This document shows positions 1-8,224 of a stretch of DNA of 64,000 nucleotides, piece by piece. This DNA comes from Faucicola osloensis_B (GTDB lineage: Bacteria > Pseudomonadota > Gammaproteobacteria > Pseudomonadales > Moraxellaceae), in contig CAXORL010000003.1 of the NCBI GenBank assembly GCA_964211495.1, positions 62,001 through 126,000 of the forward strand, given 5' to 3'. Under the pieces are notes generated by a model. That model was not told the origin of the DNA, did not search any database, and saw only the letters and a program-made list of their open reading frames with translations. The position numbers and the translations under genes are program-made. Every line of letters begins with the position of its first letter. The first letter of the stretch is position 1.

Positions 1-904
1 CTGCGCCAACACTACAGCCCATTTTGACGTACATTTTTAACAGTGCTGGCAAGGCAAAATTTTGCGGATTCGCCAAGTCCACATCATCCACTTGCGCCAA
101 ATCGATAGCGGATAATTTGTCTTCTGGCAATTTACGGGTCACTTTGACATCTAGCTTGGTACTATCAAGCTGATGATCTAACCAGTTTTGCACATTGCTC
201 TCTTCCATCGGAACTGAGGCACAGCCCATAAACGCATTGACATTGTAAGCTTTGGCAACTGCCGCGATGGATTCCCACAAATGATTAATCGTGGTAATAC
301 CTCGGTAATCTGGGTGCACACAGGTGCGACCGATTTCTAGCACATTATACGGGTAATCATCGAGCAAGCGACCCAGCCTAAACTCATGCTCGCTATAAAA
401 CTGCCCAGCTTTTATCGCGCCGTTTTTATCTAATAATCGGGTGGTTGCCACCGCGAGTGGCTGCCCAAAGCTATCTTGCCGAGTTTCGTCATACACCACC
501 ACATGGGTGCAATAATTATCAAAATCATCCCGATCTAGCGGCTGCTCTGAGCTTGGATGAAATCCCGCAAAACTTACTGAAAACACTTGGGTAAAGGTCA
601 AAGTACGTAGGCGCTGGGCATTGAGTAAATGCTGCTCGTTTTGTAGCGAAAACTTATCCTCACTCACGTTAATCATCACTGACTTAAATAACGGGCGATG
701 ACGCGCACTTGGGCGGCTAAGCGTTGGCTTCACCAGCGGTGCTAGGGTCTCGACCACAGCCATATCAGCAAAATTATGTGCCAGCAACTGCGCCAGCAAC
801 TGGGTATTAAAAAGACTATCAACAGGATAAGTGGCGATATCTTCGTATAATTTGGCGCCGTTATTTTGTGCTACAAAATTAGTTTGTTCTACAAAATCAG
901 TCAT
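1..904 (-). CDS. GNAT-fold N-acyltransferase, OlsB-like (3' end outside window)
   Basis: The leftmost 301 codons read leftward without a stop from an ATG at 904 and run off the window edge, so the C-terminus is missing. The motif EIGRTCVHPDYRG (about residues 190-202) and the following helix are typical of the acyl-ACP-using GNAT proteins related to OlsB, which N-acylates ornithine as the first step of ornithine-lipid synthesis. Substrate is not certain; related proteins are annotated simply as GNAT N-acyltransferases. An in-frame stop lies upstream and no other ATG occurs between it and 904. No strong ribosome binding site precedes the start. It is transcribed away from hflX. Confidence 0.75.
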   Translation of the reverse strand, partial: MTDFVEQTNFVAQNNGAKLYEDIATYPVDSLFNTQLLAQLLAHNFADMAVVETLAPLVKPTLSRPSARHRPLFKSVMINVSEDKFSLQNEQHLLNAQRLRTLTFTQVFSVSFAGFHPSSEQPLDRDDFDNYCTHVVVYDETRQDSFGQPLAVATTRLLDKNGAIKAGQFYSEHEFRLGRLLDDYPYNVLEIGRTCVHPDYRGITTINHLWESIAAVAKAYNVNAFMGCASVPMEESNVQNWLDHQLDSTKLDVKVTRKLPEDKLSAIDLAQVDDVDLANPQNFALPALLKMYVKMGCSVGA

Positions 905-1316
905 CTTACTGTTACCTATGGTGGTTTTTGCTATGGCATTAGCCAGCTGCTGAGCGAAAAATGCCTTAGCTTGTCACTGACTCATTCTCAACGCTACAAA
1001 GTCGCCATCATCCGATTTGATAGTAGTCTGCATGAGGTCAGTATGCGTGACACCCGTGTCGTTTCAATGACGTTTTCATGGCAAAACCATGACCAAACCT
1101 GCGCCTTTACCCCCGTTTTAAGTTACTAATTGTAAATTTGATTAAAAGTTCTGCAAAAAAACCTTATATTGATATGCATAATCCCTCTATCGTGTCTAGC
1201 GCTTTTCTAATGCGGCTATCGACTATTTAAGCGAATGTTTAACTTAATAGACTTAAATAGTAATAGTACACTTATAAATAGACACATTTTTACACTCACA
1301 ACGAAAGGATAAATCA
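905..1316. other. Intergenic gap between divergent acyltransferase and hflX
   Basis: About 410 bases without a convincing gene. An 87-codon rightward frame (866-1129) begins inside the acyltransferase gene and has no protein-like features. The right half (1130-1300) is AT-rich and should hold the hflX promoter, but I see no clean -35/-10 pair. A small dyad CATGG-CAAAA-CCATG lies near 1078-1092. Confidence 0.5.
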
Positions 1317-2687
1317 TTGGAGTATTTTGAGCGTTATGAAGGTGGTGAAAAAGCCATCTTAGTCCATTTAAATATTACCCATCTCAATGACCCAGACGAT
1401 TTGGAAGAATTTGAATTACTGGTGGATTCGGCAGGGGCACAAAAACAAGCCTTGGTCACAGGTACGCGGTCTAAGCCTGACGCCAAATACTTTGTGGGTA
1501 CGGGTAAAGCCGAAGAAATCGGGGAACTTGTCAAGCAATATGAGGCAGATATTGTCATTTTTAACCATAGTTTGACCCCATCGCAGGAGCGCAATATTGA
1601 GCGCTTGGTGCAGTGCCGTGTGCTTGATAGAACGGGTCTTATCTTGGATATTTTTGCCCAGCGTGCGCGAACCTATGAAGGTAAACTGCAAGTTGAGCTT
1701 GCCCAGCTTAATCACTTAGCGACTCGCTTGGTACGCGGCTGGACGCACTTGGAGCGCCAAAAAGGTGGTATTGGTCTGCGCGGTCCAGGCGAAACCCAGC
1801 TTGAAACCGATAGACGCTTGTTACAGGTGCGTGTTGGGCAGCTCAAAGCCAAGCTAGATAAGGTTAAACAAACCCGCGCACAAGGTCGTGCCAAACGCCA
1901 AAAATCATCGGTGCCGACAATTTCACTGGTCGGTTATACCAATGCAGGTAAATCCACCTTGTTTAATACCTTGACCCATGAAAACATCTATGCCGCCAAT
2001 CAGCTATTTGCGACGCTTGACCCGACGCTACGGAGTGTGTCGTGGTCGGGTGTGGGTAAGGTGGTACTTGTCGACACGGTCGGTTTTGTTCGCCATTTGC
2101 CCCATGAGCTAGTGGAAGCCTTCCATGCCACGCTAGAAGAAACCTTAGAGGCAGATTTGTTGCTGCATGTCATTGATAGTCATCGTGAAGACATGCATGA
2201 GCAAATCGCCGCGGTACAATCCGTGTTAGCGGAAATTGACAATCAAGTGCCTGTGCTAAATGTGTTTAATAAAATTGACCTCACAGGTGAGCCGCCGCAT
2301 ATCGGTTATAGTGATAAAGCCAAGCCCAATCGGGTATATTTATCTGCTCATGAGGGGTTAGGTATCGGGCAACTTACCCTTGCCGTGCAGCAGTTATTAA
2401 TGGGTCAATTACAGCGGTTTGAATTAACCTTACCCGCCAATTTTGGACAATTGCAACACGAACTGCATAAGTTAGAAGTGATTGAAGAGCTCAGCTACGA
2501 TGAAACAGGTCAAACCAAATTGACTGCCATGATGTCAGTGGACAAGCTTAAGCAGTTGTTGGGTGAATTTGGTATCGCACCTGAAGAAGTGTTGTCGCAA
2601 GCCCAAGCCAAACTGCTTGCGCCAGTGCTTGAGCCATTTGAGCAATTGCTACAGCAGCAGCCATTGGATACCGCCGACGAGACATAA
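1317..2687 (+). CDS. hflX: Ribosome-associated GTPase HflX
   Basis: A 456-residue GTPase that in E. coli binds and splits stalled or heat-damaged 70S ribosomes. The HflX N-terminal domain carries the signature RGPGETQLETDRR (about 155-167), followed by a G domain with GYTNAGKS (206-213, Walker A), DTVGF (253-257, G3) and NKID (318-321, G4). The start is TTG, chosen because AAAGGA (1304-1309) lies seven bases upstream and the protein-like sequence begins there. Unlike the hfq-hflX pairing of enterobacteria, no hfq is adjacent. A strong intrinsic terminator follows directly. Confidence 0.95.
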   Translation: MEYFERYEGGEKAILVHLNITHLNDPDDLEEFELLVDSAGAQKQALVTGTRSKPDAKYFVGTGKAEEIGELVKQYEADIVIFNHSLTPSQERNIERLVQCRVLDRTGLILDIFAQRARTYEGKLQVELAQLNHLATRLVRGWTHLERQKGGIGLRGPGETQLETDRRLLQVRVGQLKAKLDKVKQTRAQGRAKRQKSSVPTISLVGYTNAGKSTLFNTLTHENIYAANQLFATLDPTLRSVSWSGVGKVVLVDTVGFVRHLPHELVEAFHATLEETLEADLLLHVIDSHREDMHEQIAAVQSVLAEIDNQVPVLNVFNKIDLTGEPPHIGYSDKAKPNRVYLSAHEGLGIGQLTLAVQQLLMGQLQRFELTLPANFGQLQHELHKLEVIEELSYDETGQTKLTAMMSVDKLKQLLGEFGIAPEEVLSQAQAKLLAPVLEPFEQLLQQQPLDTADET

Positions 2688-2720
2688 CTTGTTAGCTATT
2701 TAATAATATAACAATAATAG

Positions 2721-2757
2721 ACCTGCACCAAAATTTAAGTTGGTGCAGGTTTTTTTT
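2721..2757 (+). terminator. Intrinsic terminator of hflX
   Basis: A perfect 10-bp stem ACCTGCACCA / TGGTGCAGGT (2721-2730 with 2741-2750) with a 10-base loop, followed by a run of T residues. Confidence 0.9.
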
Positions 2758-3451
2758 GACTGAATAAATGACCATACAGCCTGATAAACTGCATTTATTG
2801 ACCACAAGTTGATTAAATCTTAAAAATATCTTCGTCAATTTGTCATTCTTTTGTCATGTCGCCCCTTACGCTATCAGATTTTTTTCAGCTATTTTTGGGG
2901 TTATTTGAGTTTATTTTTTATAAACATCAAATGTTTAGGTTATTTTCCCCAATTTATGTGGATAACCATGTGGATAACTTCTGACTTGACAACAATAAAC
3001 CGCATATTACTATAGGTTATCTCTAAATTGGTTATTTTTTAACCAATTATTTTAGTTATATAAATCATAGAGTTATAGTTTTTTGTAAAGTGCAAGCAAA
3101 AAATTTTACTTTTTTTTTAAGTTTTAAGGCTTGAAAATTTGATAATTTTTATGGCTAAAAATTTTGAGCCCTTTTTTTCTAATCTTTCGTATCCAACTCA
3201 AAAGTTTTACAAGTTTTTTGGCAATTGATCCCCTTTTTTCCCCTTATCTGATTTTTTGTAAACTTTAACCAGTTTTTGACAGATTTATGGTATATTTCAT
3301 GCCAATTCTTTTATAATATTGTTATCAAATGTCATTGAAACATAACGAATTTTATCTTTTTATGTCAGTTTAAAGCATTACGCTAACTTCAAATTTTATA
3401 GTCATGTGCTTTACCGTGACGTATTGTCAAAAATTTAACATAGGTATATTT
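2758..3451. other. Long AT-rich intergenic region
   Basis: About 690 bases with no gene. It is far richer in A+T than its surroundings, with many T-runs (near 3110, 3170, 3230), tandem DnaA-box-like 9-mers at 2957-2977, and a 9-bp dyad AATTGGTTA / TAACCAATT (3026-3034 with 3040-3048). A TTGACA lies at 3276-3281 and a TATAAT at 3312-3317, but the spacing is too long for one promoter. The promoter of the downstream transglycosylase must be here. Confidence 0.7.
2957..2977 (-). promoter_or_regulatory. Two tandem DnaA-box-like sites
   Basis: TGTGGATAA occurs at 2957-2965 and again at 2969-2977; each is the exact reverse complement of the consensus DnaA box TTATCCACA. They sit 12 bp apart as a direct repeat in non-coding AT-rich DNA. 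Other copies of this 9-mer in the window (for example within slt, ribA and hisD) lie inside genes. DnaA binding is inferred from consensus only. Confidence 0.5.
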
Positions 3452-4216
3452 ATGGTATTGTTTGCAAAGAAAAATCGCCTACCCTATTTGCTATCGGCTT
3501 CCCTATTGTCATTGGGTTGCTTGGCAAGTATGGATGGAGCGAACGCTGGCAATATGTATGTGTTTAAAGATAGCAATGGTCAGGTACTGTTGACCAATGT
3601 AGTCAGCAACAACCGCCCTGCAGGAAATAATTTCCAAAATTTTACCAAAAAAGTCAAAGTGACTTATTACGCGGATACCAATGTGCATAGTTATAGCAAT
3701 TGGGGCGCCAATGAAGCTGCAGTACCTGCCAGTGCACGTGGCAACAAAAATAGCTACGATAGCATGATTGTGGCTTCTGCGCTGCGTCATGGGGTTGATC
3801 CTGCATTGATGAAAGCCATGATGCATACTGAATCAGGTTTTAATCCCAACGCACGCTCACCTGTGGGAGCACAGGGGTTAATGCAATTAATGCCTGCGAC
3901 AGCTAGGCGGTTTGGTGTGTATAACGCTTGGAACCCTGCCGAGAACATCGAAGGCGCGGCAAAATATTTAAAATTTTTACAAAACCGTTTTGGTAATGTT
4001 CAGCATGTGATAGCGAGCTATAATGCCGGTGAAGGCAACGTCAGTAAATACGGCGGTATTCCGCCATTTCGTGAAACCCGTGACTACGTACAACGTGTGT
4101 TAAGCCGCTATAACAACCTATATCGCAATGACCCCAACCTGCGCTCTGGTACTAGCAGCAATGGCTTTCAAAATGTTAGCTATAATTCATCAAATCCTTA
4201 TACGATTGTCCGCTGA
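3452..4216 (+). CDS. Lytic transglycosylase, GH23/SLT domain
   Basis: A secreted murein lytic transglycosylase that would cleave the glycan strand between MurNAc and GlcNAc. The start at 3452 is chosen over an ATG at 3404 because it places a signal peptide (Lys residues, a Leu/Ser-rich core, then an Ala-Asn-Ala-type cleavage area) at the N-terminus and has TAGG just upstream. The early mature part resembles DUF4124 (MYVFKDSNGQ). The SLT domain contains MHTESGFNP with the catalytic Glu (about residue 127), GLMQLMPATA and the ASYNAGEG segment. It is about 254 residues long and ends with a Ser/Asn-rich tail. It is monocistronic, with its own terminator. Confidence 0.9.
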   Translation: MVLFAKKNRLPYLLSASLLSLGCLASMDGANAGNMYVFKDSNGQVLLTNVVSNNRPAGNNFQNFTKKVKVTYYADTNVHSYSNWGANEAAVPASARGNKNSYDSMIVASALRHGVDPALMKAMMHTESGFNPNARSPVGAQGLMQLMPATARRFGVYNAWNPAENIEGAAKYLKFLQNRFGNVQHVIASYNAGEGNVSKYGGIPPFRETRDYVQRVLSRYNNLYRNDPNLRSGTSSNGFQNVSYNSSNPYTIVR

Positions 4217-4250
4217 CAAACGTGTCTACAATCCCAAAACCAGAAGCACA

Positions 4251-4276
4251 AAGCCAGTTTAATACTGGCTTTTTTT
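4251..4276 (+). terminator. Terminator of the SLT-domain gene
   Basis: Stem AAGCCAGT / ACTGGCTT (4251-4258 with 4264-4271), a 5-base loop, then T residues. Confidence 0.85.
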
Positions 4277-4400
4277 ATGTTACAAATTTATGCTACTTTT
4301 CCCTTTAATTTGTTGCATTAAACGCTATTATACTAAATATCATAGTCAACTTATTGTTGATAAGTATATTTAATCGTTTGATTGTCTTTAGGAAACCGTC

Positions 4401-5291
4401 ATGTTACGAATTGGCTTATTTCTTTTAACTAACCTAGCGGTGATGGTGGTGTTTGGTATCGTCATGAACGTCATCGCGCCAATGCTAGGGTTCAATTTGG
4501 GCGGCACAGGCACGACTAGCCTGCTGGTGATGTGTTTCATCTACGGTATGATAGGGTCGTTCGTATCGCTGCTAATGTCAAAATGGCTCGCCAAACGCTC
4601 CACAGGTACGCAAGTCATTGAACAGCCTTCTACCCAGTTGGAGGTTTGGTTGGTCGAAACGGTTCGCCGTTTGGCGCAAAACGTCAATATTGATATGCCA
4701 GAAGTGGGTATCTTTGAGAATCCATCGCCCAATGCCTTTGCGACAGGTTGGAATAAAAACAAAGCTTTGGTTGCGGTATCGACTGGGCTACTGCAATCGA
4801 TGAACAAAGAAGAAGTCGAAGCGGTACTTGCGCATGAGATTGGTCACGTTGCCAATGGTGATATGGTGACCTTAGCGCTTGTTCAAGGGGTGGTTAACAG
4901 CTTCGTGATGTTCTTTGCGCGCATCGTGGGTTTATTTGTTGATCAAGCCGTCTTTAAAAACGACAGCAATTCACCTGGCATGGGCTATTACATTACCAGT
5001 ATGGTGTTAGATATTGTGTTTGGTATTGCCGCACAAGCAGTGGTTATGTGGTTCTCTCGTTATCGTGAATACCGTGCTGATGAAGCAGGCGCGCGTTTGG
5101 CGGGTAAATACAACATGATTGCTGCCTTAGAAGCATTAAAACCTGCCAGCCAGCATCCTGACTATATGCCACAAGGCATGAAAGCCTTTGCGATTAATGA
5201 AGGTAAAGGGGGCTTTAGTTTTGCGCAGTTATTTGCTAGCCACCCTTCCCTTGATGACCGTATTGCCCATTTACAAAAATTGGCGCCGTAA
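4401..5291 (+). CDS. htpX: Membrane zinc metalloprotease HtpX
   Basis: A 296-residue inner-membrane M48 protease involved in membrane-protein quality control. Two N-terminal transmembrane segments (about 5-25 and 38-60) are followed by the zinc motif HEIGH (145-149), two further hydrophobic segments, and the third-ligand region REYRADEAGARL (about 219-230). The length matches the family. The start ATG has an AGGAAA box eight bases upstream. A TATACT at 4329-4334 is a possible -10 element. The gene ends at a bidirectional terminator facing the DUF2789 gene. Confidence 0.95.
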   Translation: MLRIGLFLLTNLAVMVVFGIVMNVIAPMLGFNLGGTGTTSLLVMCFIYGMIGSFVSLLMSKWLAKRSTGTQVIEQPSTQLEVWLVETVRRLAQNVNIDMPEVGIFENPSPNAFATGWNKNKALVAVSTGLLQSMNKEEVEAVLAHEIGHVANGDMVTLALVQGVVNSFVMFFARIVGLFVDQAVFKNDSNSPGMGYYITSMVLDIVFGIAAQAVVMWFSRYREYRADEAGARLAGKYNMIAALEALKPASQHPDYMPQGMKAFAINEGKGGFSFAQLFASHPSLDDRIAHLQKLAP

Positions 5292-5319
5292 TTATTTTGA
5301 ACACTTATCTAAATAATGT

Positions 5320-5348
5320 AAAAAACCCAATCAGTGATTGGGTTTTTT
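5320..5348. terminator. Bidirectional terminator, htpX / DUF2789
   Basis: An A-run, stem CCCAATCA / TGATTGGG and a T-run form a nearly perfect palindrome that serves both converging genes. Confidence 0.9.
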
Positions 5349-5398
5349 AGTTAGTTTTTAATAAATTTAGAAAATACCTTTGACAGTATTAAAATGAC

Positions 5399-5662
5399 TT
5401 ATTTAGCCAGTTTTTGTGCATCCATGGCATCTTTGTGTAGACGAGTATTGAGCTCATCAATGATTTCAATCCAACCTGCATCTGCACGGTATTCATCTTT
5501 TAAAAATTTACGTTGGCTGTCACTCCAAAAAGGCGCATCGCTCAGCTCAACTGATTGCGGCAATTGATTCTCTTGAATAAATTGTTCAACCGCGGCGTCA
5601 TCGCCATCCATACCCATTTGTTCAAACAACATATTAATGTTTCTTTCGCCATCTGTCATCAT
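5399..5662 (-). CDS. DUF2789 family protein
   Basis: An 87-residue acidic soluble protein. The pattern LFEQMGMDGDDAAVEQFI, then LSDAPFWSDSQRKFL and a C-terminal IIDELNTRL, matches the DUF2789 family, common in Pseudomonadales and of unknown function. The start at 5662 is preceded by AGGAG at good spacing; the second Met codon is also possible. It has no signal peptide. It is a single gene between the htpX and mdh terminators. Confidence 0.8.
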   Translation of the reverse strand: MMTDGERNINMLFEQMGMDGDDAAVEQFIQENQLPQSVELSDAPFWSDSQRKFLKDEYRADAGWIEIIDELNTRLHKDAMDAQKLAK

Positions 5663-5843
5663 TGTGGTTCTCCTAGTACTCTAAAAAGTATCAATGGTTA
5701 TTGTAATGTCATTATTGTTTAGCACTAATTTTATTCAAAATTATCAAAAAAGTGCCATGGGTTATTTATACTGTCAAACCATTGTAGCCAAAATTGGGTA
5801 AAAAAAATGTGATTTGATTGTATAGTGTGGTTATTTCATGTAA

Positions 5844-5875
5844 AAAAACCAGCCTAATGAGACTGGTTTTTTTTC
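5844..5875 (-). terminator. Terminator of mdh
   Basis: Stem AAAACCAG / CTGGTTTT with extra pairing in the loop and T-runs on both strands. It lies directly downstream of the leftward mdh gene. Confidence 0.85.
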
Positions 5876-5896
5876 GGTTAAAATATTCTAACCTAA

Positions 5897-6883
5897 TTAG
5901 TTAGGTAATAAGTGGCTTACTGCATCACGCTCTTCAGCCAATTCAGTTTCAGTGGCTTTCATTTTTTCTTGTGAGAAAGCCGATGAAACGTCTAGCCCTT
6001 CAACAATTTTCCAGTCGCCATTTTGGCAAGTACATGGGAATGAATAGATAAGACCTTTTTGGATACCGTATTCACCGTTTGAGTAAACACCCATAGACAC
6101 CCAATCATTCTCGTCGGTGCCTAGTGCCCATGAACGAATGTGCGCAATGGCAGCGTTTGCCGCAGATGCCGCTGATGAGGCACCACGTGCTTTAATGATG
6201 GCAGCACCACGTTGTTGTACGTTAGGGATATAAGTACCTTCGTACCAATCACGTTGTACTTGCTCTAGGGCAGGTTGAGCTTTTACCGTAGTGAAAGTCA
6301 AATCTGGGTACTGGGTTGAAGAGTGGTTACCCCAAATGATCATTTTTTTGATGTCATTCACAGTAGTTTCAGTTTCTTCAGCCAATTGCGCCATACCACG
6401 GTTGTGGTCAAGACGTGTCATCGCTGTAAAGTTACGTGGGTCTAGGTCTGGGGCATTGCGCTGTGCGATTAAGGCATTGGTGTTGGCGGGGTTACCCACA
6501 ACCAATACTTTGACAGTACGGCTAGCGTTGTCATTTAACGCTTTACCTTGTGCAGAGAAGATGGCGGCGTTGGCTTCGAGCAAATCTTTACGCTCCATGC
6601 CAGGACCACGAGGACGGGCACCTACCAGTAGGGCATAGTCCGCATCTTTGAACGCAACGTTAGCATCATCGGTTTGTACGACGCCCGCTAGCAATGGGAA
6701 TGCACAATCTTCAAGTTCCATTACCACACCTTTTAAGGCTTCTAAGGCTGGCGTGATTTCTAATAATTGTAAAATGACAGGTTGGTCTTTACCTAACATA
6801 TCACCCGATGCGATACGAAATAATAATGAATAACTGATTTGACCAGCAGCACCAGTCACCGCAACACGAACAGGCTGTTTCAT
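5897..6883 (-). CDS. mdh: Malate dehydrogenase
   Basis: A 328-residue NAD-dependent malate dehydrogenase of the TCA cycle. The N-terminal dinucleotide fold shows VTGAAGQISYSLL (about 9-21), the substrate loop ARPRGPGMERKDLL, the MTRLDHNR segment and the active-site NHSSTQYPD. This is the cytosolic-type MDH common in Gammaproteobacteria that lack the E. coli-type enzyme. The start has AGGAGC six bases upstream. It is monocistronic with its own terminator. Confidence 0.97.
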   Translation of the reverse strand: MKQPVRVAVTGAAGQISYSLLFRIASGDMLGKDQPVILQLLEITPALEALKGVVMELEDCAFPLLAGVVQTDDANVAFKDADYALLVGARPRGPGMERKDLLEANAAIFSAQGKALNDNASRTVKVLVVGNPANTNALIAQRNAPDLDPRNFTAMTRLDHNRGMAQLAEETETTVNDIKKMIIWGNHSSTQYPDLTFTTVKAQPALEQVQRDWYEGTYIPNVQQRGAAIIKARGASSAASAANAAIAHIRSWALGTDENDWVSMGVYSNGEYGIQKGLIYSFPCTCQNGDWKIVEGLDVSSAFSQEKMKATETELAEERDAVSHLLPN

Positions 6884-7127
6884 TGAAAGCTCCTATTATG
6901 ATAAGTACAAGATCCTTTGCAAAAGCAAGGCAGTGAAAAAAGCAGAAAAAGTTGTCTAAAAAAGCCTGCCTAGTTTATCACTTGTCACCACCAAAGACCA
7001 TAAATTTATGGGGTCAATTGTCGGGTGAGCTTGACAATTATGGGTTGAAGTAAAGCAAAAAACAAAATAAAAAACGCTTAAACCTAGGCAAAAATTGATA
7101 CCGCTATCCTTAAATAATTGCCATCAT

Positions 7128-7919
7128 TCAATAATTACCATCAATCAAAAATTGACTAGGACAGGCATAAGAGCGTGTGGCACATTGGGCGAAACGTCCG
7201 TTATTGTCATAACACACGTTGATATAGGTCAATACAGATTGACCTGCACTATTTTTTTGACAGAAAAAATTAAACGAGTTTGGCTTCATGCCGGGGTTTA
7301 AAGATAACAATTGACGGCTCAAGCCACTGGACGTGAATCGATAACTGCGACCGCTACTGAGTTCTTTTGGAAGTTTTAATTGACTGGCAAGTGAGGTAAT
7401 GGTGCGAAAATAATTAGGGGTACTTAGACCGCTGCAGCGACCATACTGCTGCCAAATATTTTTGCGAATATTACCGTCTGGAATGACTTTTGAGGTGATA
7501 TTTTCTTGCAGTGGCGACATGCTGTAGCGGCTATTACTACAAGGCTGGTTCGCCACCCGATAAAAATTCACCGTCATCGGGTTGCCTTCGATACATTGGC
7601 GAAGATTACCCATGTATGGATTGAGCTTGCAGATGGCAGGGGATAATTCCACCCCTAAAACACTGTCGGCATGGGCAGCTGGAGTTGCTAAAACACCCAT
7701 CACCGCTAAGCAGCCAAGTAGTAAGTAGCCAAGTGACAAATAGCCGCTAAACTTTGCGCTTTTTTGATGACTTGAGTTGATAACTAAACTGACTAAATTT
7801 TCTGCCGCCTCATTATCTTGAAACTTTGCTCTAATCCTTAACGACCCCAATGTGGCGGTGTGTGAAACCGTGTGCCAGTTGGTAAAATCGAGTAATGTTT
7901 TTAGATAAGATGACAGCAT
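7128..7919 (-). CDS. Secreted RNase T2-like protein lacking catalytic histidines
   Basis: The mature part aligns by eye with RNase I/T2: LSPAICKL, then MTVNFYRV (115-122) where RNase I has the LTVHGLWP active-site block, then NIWQQYGRCSGL (154-165) where it has the EYAKHGAC block, then PNYFRTITSL. Both catalytic His positions are replaced (Asn118 and Tyr159), as is the general-acid Lys. Eight cysteines in the mature part suggest disulfides. A hydrophobic segment ending in AAHA-DS (about 58-85) looks like a signal peptide, so the first 50 residues may not be translated; no ribosome binding site clearly decides the start. Fold is probable, ribonuclease activity unlikely. Confidence 0.65.
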   Translation of the reverse strand: MLSSYLKTLLDFTNWHTVSHTATLGSLRIRAKFQDNEAAENLVSLVINSSHQKSAKFSGYLSLGYLLLGCLAVMGVLATPAAHADSVLGVELSPAICKLNPYMGNLRQCIEGNPMTVNFYRVANQPCSNSRYSMSPLQENITSKVIPDGNIRKNIWQQYGRCSGLSTPNYFRTITSLASQLKLPKELSSGRSYRFTSSGLSRQLLSLNPGMKPNSFNFFCQKNSAGQSVLTYINVCYDNNGRFAQCATRSYACPSQFLIDGNY

Positions 7920-8224
7920 AGCAATTAAACCAAATAGTCGATGATTAAAAACAAGCAGGTTGCTTTAACGTTTACAGTGAGCTTTTAAAATAGAAGTGAT
8001 AAAAATGGTCGTTGACTGATTAATTTTTTGTTTGAAATAACTAAATTTTTTGCCAAACGAAACTAATGTTTATGAGTCATGCCAATTTTTTGAAATCATA
8101 CTAACTAGGTCAGATTTTGTAAACCCTGTATATACTAAAAAACAACAGTAATTTATTGACCATTATCAATCAATTAGCTGTTGTTTTTGCGAATATTTGA
8201 CAGGTTTATTTAATTCAGATTAAT
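7920..8224. other. Intergenic gap with hairpin
   Basis: About 305 AT-rich bases between two leftward genes. It contains the likely slt terminator (8138-8189) and presumably the promoter for the RNase T2-like gene. I see no gene. Confidence 0.5.
8138..8189 (-). terminator. Probable terminator of slt
   Basis: AAAACAACAG pairs with CTGTTGTTTT, with imperfect inner pairing (TAATT.. / ..AATTA). T-runs flank it on both strands. The long imperfect loop lowers certainty. Confidence 0.5.

Noticed and set aside
866..1129. 87-codon rightward frame left of hflX
   Set aside because: It starts inside the opposite-strand acyltransferase gene, has no ribosome binding site and no recognisable composition.
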